The notes: a model not told the origin generated them from the letters alone. A DNA stretch of 50,403 nucleotides from an uncultured Prevotellaceae bacterium (GCA_945865175.1 CAMBDA010000023.1:1-50403); one strand, 5' to 3'. Counted from the first letter of the stretch, positions 15,101-27,048 are shown. Translations and numbers: made by a program.

Positions 15101-15337
15101 TTCCTTCTTGATGATTTCGGTCACAAAGTAGGTATTCACCGGCAGGAAATACACCTTGTCAGCAATGCCTTCACTGGTTTGGATGGTGGCGATATTGGGG
15201 TTCACCAGCACCGAGCGGATGCCTTCTTCCCTCAATGCCTTTAACGCCTGACTTCCCGAATAGTCAAACTCACCGGCCTGACCAATCTTCAAGGCACCCG
15301 AGCCGAGCACCAGCACTTTCTTCAACGTCTTTTTCAT
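12107..15337 (-). CDS. carB: Carbamoyl-phosphate synthase large subunit
   Basis: A 1076-aa full-length CarB, which makes carbamoyl phosphate from ammonia, bicarbonate and two ATP for pyrimidine and arginine synthesis. The start MKKTLKKVLVLGSGALKIGQAGEFDYSGSQ-type N-terminus is canonical, followed by a first ATP-grasp domain (SAYALGGLGSG), the oligomerisation region, a second synthetase half beginning VVLGSGAYRIGSSVEFDWC with its own ATP-grasp (RPSYVLSGAAM), and a C-terminal MGS-like allosteric domain (SIMISSGETKSK...CATCGTAQFFNDHGI). The small subunit gene carA is not adjacent on either side. A -7 box lies 46 bp upstream. Confidence 0.96.
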   Translation of the reverse strand: MKKTLKKVLVLGSGALKIGQAGEFDYSGSQALKALREEGIRSVLVNPNIATIQTSEGIADKVYFLPVNTYFVTEIIKKERPDGILLAFGGQTALNCGTELYLNGTLKEYGVEVLGTSVEAIMNTEDRDLFVKELQKVDLKVPVSEACESMEQALDAARRIGYPIMIRSAYALGGLGSGVCPDEDTFRRIAESAFTFAPQVLVEESLKGWKEIEFEVIRDANDHCFTVASMENFDPLGIHTGESIVVAPTCSLTQDQVEMLQTLAIRCVRHLGIVGECNIQYAFNAQTNDYRIIEINARLSRSSALASKATGYPLAFVAAKIALGYTLDQIGEMGTNNSAYVAPQLDYLICKIPRWDLTKFSGVSRRIGSSMKSVGEIMSIGRTFEELIQKGLRMIGQGMHGFVGNDHTRFDNLDDELANPTDLRVFAIAQALEEGYTIERIEELTKIDPWFLQKMKNIVDYKAVLEGYDSIEALPADVLRKAKMMGFSDFQIARFVLKSRQGNMEKENLAVRSRRKQLGILPAVKRIPTVASEHPDLTNYLYMTYAVEGYDINYYHNEKSVVVLGSGAYRIGSSVEFDWCSVNAINTARKLGYKSIMINYNPETVSTDYDMCDRLYFDELSFERVLDVIDLEQPSGVIVSVGGQIPNNLAMKLYRQGVPIRGTSPISIDRAENRNKFSAMLDQLGIDQPRWRALTSMDDVHEFVEEVGYPVLVRPSYVLSGAAMNVCYDDEQLHRFLEMASEVSKEYPVVVSEFLQETNEIEFDAVAQNGEVVEYAISEHVEYAGVHSGDATMVFPAQQISFATARRIKKISRAIAKELNISGPFNIQYLAKGQTVKVIECNLRASRSFPFVSKVLKRNFIETATRIMLDAPYSKPDKSAFDIDRIGVKASQFSFARLQNADPVLGVDMSSTGEVGCLGDDYNEALLNALIATGYKLPSKEHSIMISSGETKSKVALLDVARSLVDAGYRICATCGTAQFFNDHGIEATPVRWPDEEPEADDNVINMIARHEFDLVINIPKNQTKRELTNGYRIRRSAIDHNTPLITNARLARAFIEAFTQLSLGDIQIKSWQEYE

Positions 15338-15382
15338 TTTCTAAATATTGGTTGTCTTTATTTCTTATGATTATAATGGCTG

Positions 15383-15390
15383 CAAAGGTA
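15383..15390 (-). promoter_or_regulatory. carB: -7 box (TACCTTTG) for carB
   Basis: On the minus strand TACCTTTG lies 45 bp before the carB start, matching the Bacteroidetes TAnnTTTG element. Confidence 0.5.
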
Positions 15391-15488
15391 TGAAAAAAAA
15401 GCCATTCTACCCAATTTGTGCATGGCTTTTTCTCTTTTCAGGCCTTTTTGCGTCCCTACCCGGGCACGCGGTTGCATTAATGCCCACT

Positions 15489-16178
15489 TCATCGCATGGA
15501 AAGCACTTTGCAGAACACCTCGTACGACTGCTCAATGCCCGAGAGCTGATAGGCATCCAGTTGGAGCGAATAGGTGCCTCCCAGTTCCTCCAGCCCGAAC
15601 ATCGTGCGCATCAGACTGGCCATGTTGAAGGAAAGCCAGTCGCCCTGTGTCTTCAGACGGACAGCCACCCGCAACAGCATCGTACGGTCGTTTTCCACAT
15701 AGTGTAGCGCCTGCAGCAGCAAATAGGCAGTGGGCAGGCGCAGGTCGGCCAGCAGCAAAGCTATCCAGGTGTGCATCTCCGTGTATCCCAGACCCACCAG
15801 CAGCCTGCGTATGTCCTCAGGTGCAGTCAGCACGGGCAGCAGTGTCATCACCATCTTGTGCCTGTCCTTATCGTTCTCCCTCAGCCGTTCACATTCCCGT
15901 CCGAATCCCTCGTCATCTACGCTCAGCCGACCTTCTGCAATACCTGTGGCCGCACTCTTGGCCATGGTCATCAAAAAGGCCTTGGGCTGCCAGGAGGTAA
16001 GCACACGGAACAGGTCCCAGAACGCGTCCTTCCGCAGCTGGGGCGCAATCTGCTGTCCGATTATCTGTCCGGCCATGCGGAACCTGGAGTGCGACAATGT
16101 GTCCAGAGTTTCCTTCAGGGCCCTATATTCCTGGCCGGCAATGAGCAGGCGCAGGCGGGATTCGAGTGAAGTGAGCAT
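15489..16178 (-). CDS. Hypothetical protein, helical
   Basis: A 229-aa protein that I do not recognise. It has no signal peptide and appears almost wholly alpha-helical, with repeated leucine-rich amphipathic segments (LESRLRLLIAGQEYRALKETL, WIALLLADLRLPTAYLLLQAL) that suggest a solenoid of helical repeats. The frame uses codons like its neighbours and starts close to the tRNA-Gly gene. It lies upstream of carB on the same strand, but the 151-bp gap and the carB -7 box argue for separate transcripts. Confidence 0.6.
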   Translation of the reverse strand: MLTSLESRLRLLIAGQEYRALKETLDTLSHSRFRMAGQIIGQQIAPQLRKDAFWDLFRVLTSWQPKAFLMTMAKSAATGIAEGRLSVDDEGFGRECERLRENDKDRHKMVMTLLPVLTAPEDIRRLLVGLGYTEMHTWIALLLADLRLPTAYLLLQALHYVENDRTMLLRVAVRLKTQGDWLSFNMASLMRTMFGLEELGGTYSLQLDAYQLSGIEQSYEVFCKVLSMR

Positions 16179-16310
16179 CGCTTTACGGGGTTATCTTTGT
16201 CTGCCTGTGTGCAAAGTTACAAAAAAATCGACAACCAGCCCACAATTCTTCCGTCAAAGCGACAAAAAAAGTGTGCTGCCCAGAATAAGGGTTGCACACT
16301 CATCAGTGAA

Positions 16311-16386
16311 TGGAGCGGAAGACGGGGCTCAAACCCGCGACCCCCAGCTTGGAAGGCTAGTGCTCTATCGACTGAGCTACTTCCGC
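16311..16386 (-). tRNA. tRNA-Gly(TCC)
   Basis: A 76-nt tRNA on the minus strand. The acceptor stem is GCGGAAG/CTTCCGC, with a T discriminator and an encoded CCA end. The D-arm is GCTCAGTCGATAGAGC and the T-arm contains GGGTTTGAGCCCC. The anticodon loop CTTCCAA gives anticodon TCC (16351-16353), reading glycine GGA codons. A consensus promoter lies just upstream. No integration remnant is seen at the 3' end. Confidence 0.93.
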
Positions 16387-16397
16387 ATTTGCGGCTG

Positions 16398-16429
16398 CAA
16401 AGGTAAGGCTTTTCTGTCAACCGGCCAAA
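16398..16429 (-). promoter_or_regulatory. Consensus promoter of tRNA-Gly
   Basis: On the minus strand, TTTG (16426-16429), a 20-nt spacer and TACCTTTG (16398-16405) lie 11 bp before the tRNA 5' end. This is a full match to the Bacteroidetes -33/-7 consensus. Confidence 0.7.
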
Positions 16430-16527
16430 TTTTATTCCCTTTATTTGCAAATTTGCCGCTGTTTTTTCTGCCGACCCATGTTTTTTTTTGTAATTTTGCA
16501 GCAAAATCACCGAAAAAAAGAACTAAA

Positions 16528-20227
<3,700 letters not shown>

Positions 20228-20311
20228 CAAGGGAAAAGGTCCCGCACAGCAGGGCGGATGAAATACTGGATGGGATGAGAGGACATCCCCCAAGGCAAGA
20301 ACTGACCAATT

Positions 20312-20341
20312 AAAGGGATAGCCATCGCGTGCTATCCCTTT
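20312..20341 (+). terminator. Rho-independent terminator after dapA
   Basis: AAAGGGATAGC (20312-20322) pairs with GCTATCCCTTT (20331-20341), an 11-bp perfect stem with an 8-nt loop followed by T residues. It may also serve the convergent MaoC gene that ends at 20368. Confidence 0.85.
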
Positions 20342-20367
20342 TTCCGAATGATGAAGGCCGGTGCCTC

Positions 20368-20835
20368 CTAGGCGTTGAAATAATAGATGAAGGTGGCCAA
20401 GCCCTCCAGCGCCTTCTTTCCCGTCTCCTGAATCTCGATGGTAAACTTAATAGTGGTCTTGACAGCCCCACGCAGATTGGCCAGTTCCTGCAGACGCGTC
20501 TTCATGCGCACATGCTGACCGCTCAACACGGGCTGGGCAAACTTCATCTTGTCCATGCCGTAGTTCATCATGCGCTGTAAATTGTGCACCTCGATAATCT
20601 GATCCCAAAGATAGGGCAGCAGGCTCAATGTGAGATAGCCATGGGCGATGGTAGTGCCAAAGGGACTCTCGGCCTTGGCCTTTTCCGTGTCCACATGAAT
20701 CCACTGATGGTCCAGAGTGGCATCGGCAAACTGGCATATGCGTTCCTGAGAAAGTTCCACATAGTCGCTCACACCCAACTCCTGGCCTACATAGGCCTCA
20801 AAATCTTCAAAACTGTTGATAATTACTTTGCTCAT
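20368..20835 (-). CDS. MaoC family (R)-hydratase
   Basis: A 155-aa single hot-dog domain protein starting at MSKVIINSFEDFEAYVG. The hydratase-2 motif is present: FADATLDHQWIHVDTEKA, then SPFGTTIAHGYLTLSLLP, giving the catalytic Asp/His pair (D-x4-H in the DHQWIH region). Such proteins hydrate trans-2-enoyl-CoA or ACP substrates. The gene diverges from kdsA across a 113-bp region with a -7 box for each (20871-20878 minus; 20922-20929 plus). Substrate unknown. Confidence 0.88.
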   Translation of the reverse strand: MSKVIINSFEDFEAYVGQELGVSDYVELSQERICQFADATLDHQWIHVDTEKAKAESPFGTTIAHGYLTLSLLPYLWDQIIEVHNLQRMMNYGMDKMKFAQPVLSGQHVRMKTRLQELANLRGAVKTTIKFTIEIQETGKKALEGLATFIYYFNA

Positions 20836-20870
20836 ATACTTTACTTGTTCAATATTACCTAAAAGCTGTG

Positions 20871-20929
20871 CAAAGATACCCCTTTTTTCCGATAAAGTTG
20901 TGTTTATATGCCGATTTTTTGTAACTTTG
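20871..20929. promoter_or_regulatory. Divergent -7 boxes of the MaoC gene and kdsA
   Basis: TATCTTTG on the minus strand (20871-20878) serves the MaoC gene, 35 bp from its start. TAACTTTG on the plus strand (20922-20929) serves kdsA, 19 bp from its start. Clear TTTG boxes at the usual distance are not seen. Confidence 0.55.
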
Positions 20930-20948
20930 TTGCCCAAATATAAAAAAC

Positions 20949-21710
20949 ATGGATAAGATGAACCCCATTTTCATAGCAGGCCCCTGTGTGATAGAGTCGG
21001 CCGACGTATTACAGGAGGTGGCCAGCGAACTGGTGCGCATCCGGCAAAAGCTGGGCGTGACACTCTATTTCAAATCGTCATTCGACAAGGCCAACCGCAC
21101 AAGCCTGCGTTCTTTCCGCGGGCCTGGAATGAAACGCGGGCTGCAAATGCTTGCCGACATAGGGGAAACGTATTCCCTGCCCCTGCTCACCGACATCCAC
21201 GAGAGCTATCAGGCCGCCCCTGCAGCTGAAGTGGTGGACGTGCTCCAGATTCCGGCCTTCCTGTGCCGGCAAACCGACCTGCTGGTGGCTGCATCCGCCA
21301 CCGGACGGGTGGTGAACGTGAAGAAGGCACAGTTCCTGAGCGGAGCAGACATGCAATATCCCGTGGAAAAATGCAAGGAGAGCGGTGCCCGAGAAACATG
21401 GCTCACCGAAAGAGGAAACTGTTTCGGGTACAACAATCTAGTGGTGGACTTCCGGAACATCCCCGACATGCTACGCTTTACACCCCGCGTCATCATGGAC
21501 TGTACCCATAGTGTGCAACGCCCAGGAGCGGCAGGAGGCAAGACGGGCGGCAACCGCGAGTTTGTGCCCGCCATGGCACTGGCGGCCAAGGCATTTGGTG
21601 CAAACGGTTATTTCTTTGAGGTGCACCCCGATCCTGATTACGCTCTGAGCGATGGACCCAACATGCTACACCTTAGCGATTTGGAACACGTCATCAAATC
21701 GTTGCTTTAA
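20949..21710 (+). CDS. kdsA: 3-deoxy-8-phosphooctulonate synthase
   Basis: A 253-aa cytosolic enzyme that condenses phosphoenolpyruvate with arabinose 5-phosphate to give Kdo-8-phosphate, the precursor of Kdo in lipopolysaccharide. Family signatures include FIAGPCVIES, FKSSFDKANRTS, FRGPGMKRGL, LTDIHE, DVLQIPAFLCRQTDLL and VIMDCTHSVQRPG. It heads an operon with kdsD, which supplies its arabinose-5-phosphate substrate 46 bp downstream. This is a direct pathway pairing. Confidence 0.96.
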   Translation: MDKMNPIFIAGPCVIESADVLQEVASELVRIRQKLGVTLYFKSSFDKANRTSLRSFRGPGMKRGLQMLADIGETYSLPLLTDIHESYQAAPAAEVVDVLQIPAFLCRQTDLLVAASATGRVVNVKKAQFLSGADMQYPVEKCKESGARETWLTERGNCFGYNNLVVDFRNIPDMLRFTPRVIMDCTHSVQRPGAAGGKTGGNREFVPAMALAAKAFGANGYFFEVHPDPDYALSDGPNMLHLSDLEHVIKSLL

Positions 21711-21756
21711 ATCCATAACAGACAGGCCCCTGCCTATCACAGAATCAAGAAACAAC

Positions 21757-22707
21757 ATGAGCCAATATAGAGAAATCGCAATCAAGTGCCTCCAGGACGA
21801 GGCCAAAGCCGTACTGAGTCTGGTGCCACTGCTCGATGACAACTTTGATGCAGTGGTGGACCTTATCCTCCACTGCAAAGGCAAGGTGATACTCACAGGT
21901 GTGGGCAAGAGCGGCCACATAGGTGCCAAGATAGCAGCCACCCTCAGCAGCACAGGCACACCGGCCTTCTATATCAATCCGCTGGATGTTTTCCACGGTG
22001 ACCTGGGTGTGATGACACCCGATGATGTGGTGCTGGCCATTAGCAACAGCGGACAGACCGACGAACTGCTCCGCTTTGTCCCCTCGCTGATAGAGAGAGG
22101 CATTCCCTTGGTGGGCATGACCGGCAATCCAGACTCGCTACTGGCCAAGAATGCCACCTACCATATTAATGTATACGTGTCGCAAGAGGCATGCCCACTC
22201 AATCTGGCTCCCACCAGCAGCACCACGGCTACACTGGCCATGGGCGATGCGCTGGCCTGCGCCCTTATGGAGGCACGTCACTTCAAAGAGCGCGACTTTG
22301 CCCGCTTCCACCCCGGAGGCACCCTGGGACGCAGGCTGCTGGTGAGGGCACAGGATGTGATGCGCACCGACGACCTTCCCGTCATCGACCCACAGATGCG
22401 GCTAGGAGAGGCCATCATCAAAATCAGCATCGGCAAGCTGGGGCTGGCAGTGGCTGTGGTAAACGGTAAGGTGGCGGGTCTGATTACGGACGGAGACATA
22501 CGAAGGGCCACAGAACGGCTGCAGGAACGGTTCTTCAACGTGCCCGTGAGCGAGGTGATGACCAGCAGCCCCGTGTGTGTTTCGCCCGAAATGAAAATAG
22601 GAGCCATTCTTTCGCTCCTCAACGAAAGGCAGATACATGCAGTACTGGTAGTGGACAAGGACAAGCATCTGCTGGGAGTAGTGGACAATTTCCGTTGCAT
22701 GATGTAG
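21757..22707 (+). CDS. kdsD: Arabinose-5-phosphate isomerase
   Basis: A 316-aa KpsF/GutQ-type protein starting at MSQYREIAIKCLQDEAKAVL. It interconverts ribulose 5-phosphate and arabinose 5-phosphate for Kdo synthesis. The N-terminal SIS domain contains GVGKSGHIGAKIAATLSSTGTP-type and ISNSGQTDELL motifs and the LAPTSSTTATLAMGDALA signature. Two C-terminal CBS domains follow (from about residue 200: DVMRTDDLPVIDP; VSEVMTSSPVCVSPEM). It lies between kdsA and a phospholipase-D-like cardiolipin synthase gene that starts 4 bp after its stop. Confidence 0.95.
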   Translation: MSQYREIAIKCLQDEAKAVLSLVPLLDDNFDAVVDLILHCKGKVILTGVGKSGHIGAKIAATLSSTGTPAFYINPLDVFHGDLGVMTPDDVVLAISNSGQTDELLRFVPSLIERGIPLVGMTGNPDSLLAKNATYHINVYVSQEACPLNLAPTSSTTATLAMGDALACALMEARHFKERDFARFHPGGTLGRRLLVRAQDVMRTDDLPVIDPQMRLGEAIIKISIGKLGLAVAVVNGKVAGLITDGDIRRATERLQERFFNVPVSEVMTSSPVCVSPEMKIGAILSLLNERQIHAVLVVDKDKHLLGVVDNFRCMM

Positions 22708-22711
22708 CTGT

Positions 22712-23965
22712 ATGACAATGTCACATAGCCACACACTGCTCCACCGCATGGCTGCGACAGTCTTTATGGCTCTGAGTATGCCATTCCACATACATGCCCA
22801 AGGGGGTGATTCGCTCACCGCCAGCGCCCTGAAGGAACTGGATGTCCCCTTTTTCGACGGCAATGAAGCTGTGCTGCTGCCCACCGGACGGATGCTATTT
22901 GATGACATGCTGGGCATCGTGGAAAAGGCGGAGAGATATGTCCACATGGAGTTTTACAACTTTCGCAACGACAGCATCGGCAATGCCACCTTCGACCTTC
23001 TGAAGAAAAAGGCCAGCCAAGGCGTGGAGGTGAAAGTACTCTTTGACGGATTCGGCAATTTCACCAGCAGCCTTCCCTTCACGAAAGAGGAACAGGCAGA
23101 CCTGCGGAAACACGGCGTACGCATCTATGAATTTGACCCCTACCGTTTCCCTTACATCAACCATTCCTACCATCGCGACCACAGGAAGATTGTAACTGTA
23201 GACGGGCACACAGCCTACACGGGCGGCATGAACGTGGGCGACTATTACATCCACGGCCGGCCTTCGATAGGCAAATGGCGTGACATGCACATGCGCATCC
23301 ATGGGCCCGCAGTCGCCGAATTTGAAAGATTGTTTAGCGAGATGTGGGAGAAGGTAACCGGCGAAGAAACTGACAGCACCCGATATGCCGGCCCCAACAC
23401 CAGCCGTGGCAATGTGCGCATGGGAGTGGTCAACCGTAAACCCGGAAGAAGGAGCGGCATCATGCGCAAGGCGTATGCAGCTGCCATCGACAACGCACAG
23501 CATTCCATACAGATAGTGAATGCCTACCCCACCCTCACCCGCACCGTAAGACGCTCGCTCTACAGAGCACTGAAAAGGGGGGTGCAGGTCGACTTCATGG
23601 TGTCGGCCAACAGCGACGAAGCCCTCACCCCCAGCATAGTTGCCATCGAGATGAAGAAACTGATGAAAAGAGGTGCCAATGTGTATTACTTTGAGGGCGG
23701 ATTCCACCATTCCAAGGTGATGACCGTGGACGGGAGCTACTGCACTGTGGGGTCGGCCAATCTGGATGCCCGCTCGCTGATGTTCGACTATGAAGCCAAT
23801 GCCTTCATGTTTGACCCTGTGGTGACGAACCAACTGTATGACATTTTCGAGTTTGACAAGCGTGCCTTCTGCACACGCCTCACACCCGAGGACTTCAAGA
23901 ACAGGTTCCCGCTTTCGCAACGCCTACAGGGACGCATGCTGTTCTTCTTGAAGCCGTTTCTATAA
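22712..23965 (+). CDS. Cardiolipin synthase-like phospholipase D protein
   Basis: A 417-aa protein with two HKD motifs: H157-R-K159-x4-D164 (DHRKIVTVDG) and H333-S-K335-x4-D340 (HHSKVMTVDG), each followed by the usual GGMN or GSANLD. The N-terminus (LLHRMAATVFMALSMPFHIHAQG) looks like a cleavable signal peptide rather than the two membrane spans of classic Cls, so the enzyme may act in the periplasm. It is probably a phosphatidyltransferase making cardiolipin or a related lipid. It follows kdsD by 4 bp, linking lipid and LPS synthesis. Its 3' end overlaps the convergent TPR gene by 6 bp. Confidence 0.85.
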   Translation: MTMSHSHTLLHRMAATVFMALSMPFHIHAQGGDSLTASALKELDVPFFDGNEAVLLPTGRMLFDDMLGIVEKAERYVHMEFYNFRNDSIGNATFDLLKKKASQGVEVKVLFDGFGNFTSSLPFTKEEQADLRKHGVRIYEFDPYRFPYINHSYHRDHRKIVTVDGHTAYTGGMNVGDYYIHGRPSIGKWRDMHMRIHGPAVAEFERLFSEMWEKVTGEETDSTRYAGPNTSRGNVRMGVVNRKPGRRSGIMRKAYAAAIDNAQHSIQIVNAYPTLTRTVRRSLYRALKRGVQVDFMVSANSDEALTPSIVAIEMKKLMKRGANVYYFEGGFHHSKVMTVDGSYCTVGSANLDARSLMFDYEANAFMFDPVVTNQLYDIFEFDKRAFCTRLTPEDFKNRFPLSQRLQGRMLFFLKPFL

Positions 23966-25984
23966 ATTCTCCGATAACCCCGCGCTAAAAAACAGCAAGC
24001 AATCCACCATGCTGTGATACTGTACCTGCGAAATGCCCTGCTGGTGCAGATAGGGTACATGTTGCTCCAACAGGGCAAGACCCTTTTCACCAGCAGACTT
24101 GTAGCATTCAAACGCCTCCTTGAAATGCCCTTCTACCCATTCGACATGTCCGGTGATGACATACTCGAATGGCGTGAGGCCAGCCGTATGCTCCCTGATG
24201 TGCTGGAGTTCATCACGAACCTTGTCATAACGGCATAGCATGAACAGACAGAACAGGATGCCATTGGAGGCCTTGGTGTTTCCGTTGTCCATGAAATGAA
24301 CCTTATAATAACAAGAAAGAGCCTCTTCATACTGTTCCAACTGCTTGTACACACCTGCCAACTTCAATGTGAGTTCCACCTCGTGTGGGGCATCCAGCCG
24401 GATGCGACGTTGCAGACAGTCGGCCAATGCGGCATACCGGCCCAATTTCTTGTTGCACTCCTGCATCCTCTTCAGTGTCCACAGGTCTTCCTCGTCCATC
24501 AGGAAGGCCTGCGTATAGGCTTGCAGAGCCGCTTTGTAGTTGCATGCCTTCTGATGGCACAGCCCGATGTTGCGCAACAGGTCCGCATCGCATCCCTGAC
24601 GGCACTTGATGTCGTGGGCCACATGCAATGCCTCGGAAAACGCGTTCATGGCCATCAAGGACTTGTGGATAACCAGGCGTTCTTCATCGGAAAAATAGGG
24701 GGCTGTCTGCTCCTGGCCAGCCAAATAGAAGTCCAAATCCGTGATACCCACGAAATCGTCTTTCCAATGCGAGAAAGTGTAAAAACGATACAAATTCTGC
24801 ATACGTGCTGAATAGTAATCGGCCAGTGTGGCGTACTCCGAGGAGAGGATACGCATAAACATATCCATTTCGTCCGGATGATCCTTCGCCTTCTCCACTG
24901 CTTCCTTGGTTTGCAGATGATAGCATAGGACATAGCGGTCCAAGGGGCAGAAGACCGTCTGTATCTCGTCCACTACTTCCTTTTCCATGTCCCTTGGAGG
25001 AAATATCGGCGCCAACGGATGGTCGGCACGGTAAGGCATCCACCACAACGAAATGTGATGAGTGAAGAATTTGGCCGAATAAAAAGCAGTCATGTTGTAG
25101 AAGTTGAGGTCAATCTGTGTGGGGATAGGAAGGTCAGCTGCTCGCTTCACCATCTTCACCACGCCCTGCTTTTCCTTTGCTGCCTTCAGGAGATTCCGGC
25201 TGAAGAAATCCACATATTTGCTGGAGGCCGACTCCACAATCATCGCCCGTTGGGCTTCTTTCAGGTGCAAGAGGGTAGCGTCGTCATGAGGCAGTGCCGG
25301 TGCATCGGGATAAAGTGCCAGACAGCGTGGATGCAGCTGCTGCACCAGCAGAAGAAAGACCATGGCGTCCACACGCACCTCCATCTCGCCGGATGTGGCA
25401 TATTCCAGAAGCAGGAGATATTTTTCATAATCGAAATATTCCGTGAGCGAAAGGTATACGCCTGCCAGCATCAGCCTCTTCCAGTCCTGACCGACGGAGG
25501 AGATGGTGGCACGCAGGTCAGTGGCGGCCTCTGGTGTGAGGGCTGGCATGGTCCACAGGAATTGCAGGACTGCATCCGTATGATCAAGGTTGTTGAGGTC
25601 GTTGTACTTGGAAAAGAAGGCTCCCATCCTGTAGTCGCCAAACACTGAAGCCTGTTCGGATGCCAGAGTGCCGTAACAGTCGGCTTTCTTTTCCACCCGC
25701 ATGCGCCGATGCAAAAGACGAGCAAGGTCCAGTATAAGGGCAGACAGTTCTTTCTGCTTCCTGAGGCAACCGGCCGTATCGTATCCATTCAAGAATTCAC
25801 CCATCAGTGACTGGTGTTGCTGGTAGAACATGACCGCCTGCACAAAGTTATCATCTAACTGAGGAAAGGTCTTGAGCATCTCGAACAGAACAGACACTCC
25901 ACTCCCGAGCTGCAAACCATGCAGATAATTGCAGACGGATTTGTAGAGATTGTCAATGACAATGAAACCGGTGGGATTGGACAT
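23960..25984 (-). CDS. Tetratricopeptide-repeat protein
   Basis: A 674-aa soluble protein of unknown role. The C-terminal half has TPR units: LLRNIGLCHQKACNYKAALQAYTQAFLMDEEDLW, KLAGVYKQLEQYEEALSCYYKVHFMDNGNTK and EYVITGHVEWVEGHFKEAFECYKSA. The N-terminal half is helical without a family I can name. No signal peptide is seen, so it is probably cytosolic. It starts 12 bp after the stop of the THI5-like lipoprotein gene, so the two are probably cotranscribed. It could be a scaffold, but there is no direct evidence. Confidence 0.75.
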   Translation of the reverse strand: MSNPTGFIVIDNLYKSVCNYLHGLQLGSGVSVLFEMLKTFPQLDDNFVQAVMFYQQHQSLMGEFLNGYDTAGCLRKQKELSALILDLARLLHRRMRVEKKADCYGTLASEQASVFGDYRMGAFFSKYNDLNNLDHTDAVLQFLWTMPALTPEAATDLRATISSVGQDWKRLMLAGVYLSLTEYFDYEKYLLLLEYATSGEMEVRVDAMVFLLLVQQLHPRCLALYPDAPALPHDDATLLHLKEAQRAMIVESASSKYVDFFSRNLLKAAKEKQGVVKMVKRAADLPIPTQIDLNFYNMTAFYSAKFFTHHISLWWMPYRADHPLAPIFPPRDMEKEVVDEIQTVFCPLDRYVLCYHLQTKEAVEKAKDHPDEMDMFMRILSSEYATLADYYSARMQNLYRFYTFSHWKDDFVGITDLDFYLAGQEQTAPYFSDEERLVIHKSLMAMNAFSEALHVAHDIKCRQGCDADLLRNIGLCHQKACNYKAALQAYTQAFLMDEEDLWTLKRMQECNKKLGRYAALADCLQRRIRLDAPHEVELTLKLAGVYKQLEQYEEALSCYYKVHFMDNGNTKASNGILFCLFMLCRYDKVRDELQHIREHTAGLTPFEYVITGHVEWVEGHFKEAFECYKSAGEKGLALLEQHVPYLHQQGISQVQYHSMVDCLLFFSAGLSENL

Positions 25985-25996
25985 GGGGAAACAGGG

Positions 25997-27001
25997 TTAG
26001 GAATTACGCAATAAAGCAGAAAGAGAAGGTGGAATATGTGCAGAATCGAGCAGCAGGCTGTCGGGCTTCACCTGAATGGGCAAGCGCTCGCGACGTTCCA
26101 GGAAACGGGCGGCAGCCTTCACATCATCCTCACTGGGCAACACAGGCTGCTGCGGAGGCAAAAGACGCATGCTATCGGCCATTTCCTGAGGCACATTACA
26201 GGCTGTAGCCACCAGCTGGCGCCATTGGTTATCGTGCTCCGGTACGGCCAACCGTTTTACGGCCAACTGATAGGCTTCCACCAACTGTTCCACCTGACGG
26301 TAGCGCAGGCTGTCGGTCCACACGTCTCGTCTTGCCAGCCATGCAGCCAGATGTGGGCCTGCTGCAGGCGACACGCTCACAGCCTTGTGTCCGAGGCGAA
26401 TCATCCAGCTGGCATAGGGACTGGGCATCATAGCCGCATCAATCAGCCCGGTACGAAGCATATCGGTGCGTAGCTGCACGTCATGGACCTGCGGACGATA
26501 GATGTCGTCTCCCTGCATGAAAGCACTGTCGAGCAACGCATCACACCAGAAATCGGTCAGTGACAGGCGGCTCACAGCCACCATGCGTTCCTTCAGCTGG
26601 TGGGCCTTCTTCACACGGTTGGTCTTGAGCGCCACCAGCGTCATGGGCGATGTGTTGCACATCAGCGCCTTCACCTGGAGAGAGGGCATCATGCGCAGGC
26701 CGCGGATGAGATCGCTATAGGCCACCTCCACCCGTCCGCCCAACAAGGCGGTGTCCACATCCATCTGGGCCGTATAATGATGGAGGCGCACATCCAGCCC
26801 CATAGAGTCCGTGATGCCGCTCTTCACGGCATAGACCAGGGGCAGGCAATCGGTCACGGGCATCACAGCCACATGTAGGGCCAAACTGTCCAAACGGGCA
26901 ATCTCCTCGGCTGACAGCGGCAATTCCTTTTCCTTGCAGCCAGACAGCATCATCGTGGCAATCAGTACTGCCCACAACGACAGCATATATTTTCCAGTCA
27001 T
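25997..27001 (-). CDS. NMT1/THI5-like substrate-binding lipoprotein
   Basis: A 334-aa protein starting at MTGKYMLSLWAVLIATMMLSGC, a clear lipoprotein signal with lipobox LSGC. The mature part resembles periplasmic binding proteins of the SsuA/THI5/NMT1 type: LHVAVMPVTDCLPLVYAVKSGI, GLDVRLHHY, DTALLGGRVEVAYSDLIRG and TGLIDAAMMPSPYASWM. These bind organosulfonates, thiamine precursors or similar small molecules. No permease or ATPase gene is nearby, which is unusual for this family. Its partner in the likely operon is a TPR protein. Ligand unknown. Confidence 0.75.
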   Translation of the reverse strand: MTGKYMLSLWAVLIATMMLSGCKEKELPLSAEEIARLDSLALHVAVMPVTDCLPLVYAVKSGITDSMGLDVRLHHYTAQMDVDTALLGGRVEVAYSDLIRGLRMMPSLQVKALMCNTSPMTLVALKTNRVKKAHQLKERMVAVSRLSLTDFWCDALLDSAFMQGDDIYRPQVHDVQLRTDMLRTGLIDAAMMPSPYASWMIRLGHKAVSVSPAAGPHLAAWLARRDVWTDSLRYRQVEQLVEAYQLAVKRLAVPEHDNQWRQLVATACNVPQEMADSMRLLPPQQPVLPSEDDVKAAARFLERRERLPIQVKPDSLLLDSAHIPPSLSALLRNS

Positions 27002-27048
27002 AGGGGGATGGGGAAATGAACGACTTGAGAGGTTCTTGTTTGATAAGA

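Noticed and set aside
13235..15244. Long open frame (669 codons) on the plus strand, with another at 12008-13180
   Set aside because: Both are antisense to carB, whose protein is full length with all motifs. The predicted products are His/Gly/Val-rich with no recognisable domain, typical of antisense frames in this base composition.
15390..15707. Plus-strand frame starting MKKKPFYPICAWLFLFSGLFA, resembling a signal peptide
   Set aside because: The signal-like start is followed at once by sequence antisense to the helical protein gene (15489-16178). It could be the vestige of a lost exported-protein gene, but there is no homology and no -7 box on that strand.
16311..16386. tRNA-Gly as an integration site of a mobile element
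   Set aside because: No integrase, no direct repeat of the tRNA 3' end and no island next to it; both flanks are ordinary genes.
22895..23920. 341-codon open frame on the minus strand
   Set aside because: Antisense of the cardiolipin synthase-like gene with two HKD motifs.
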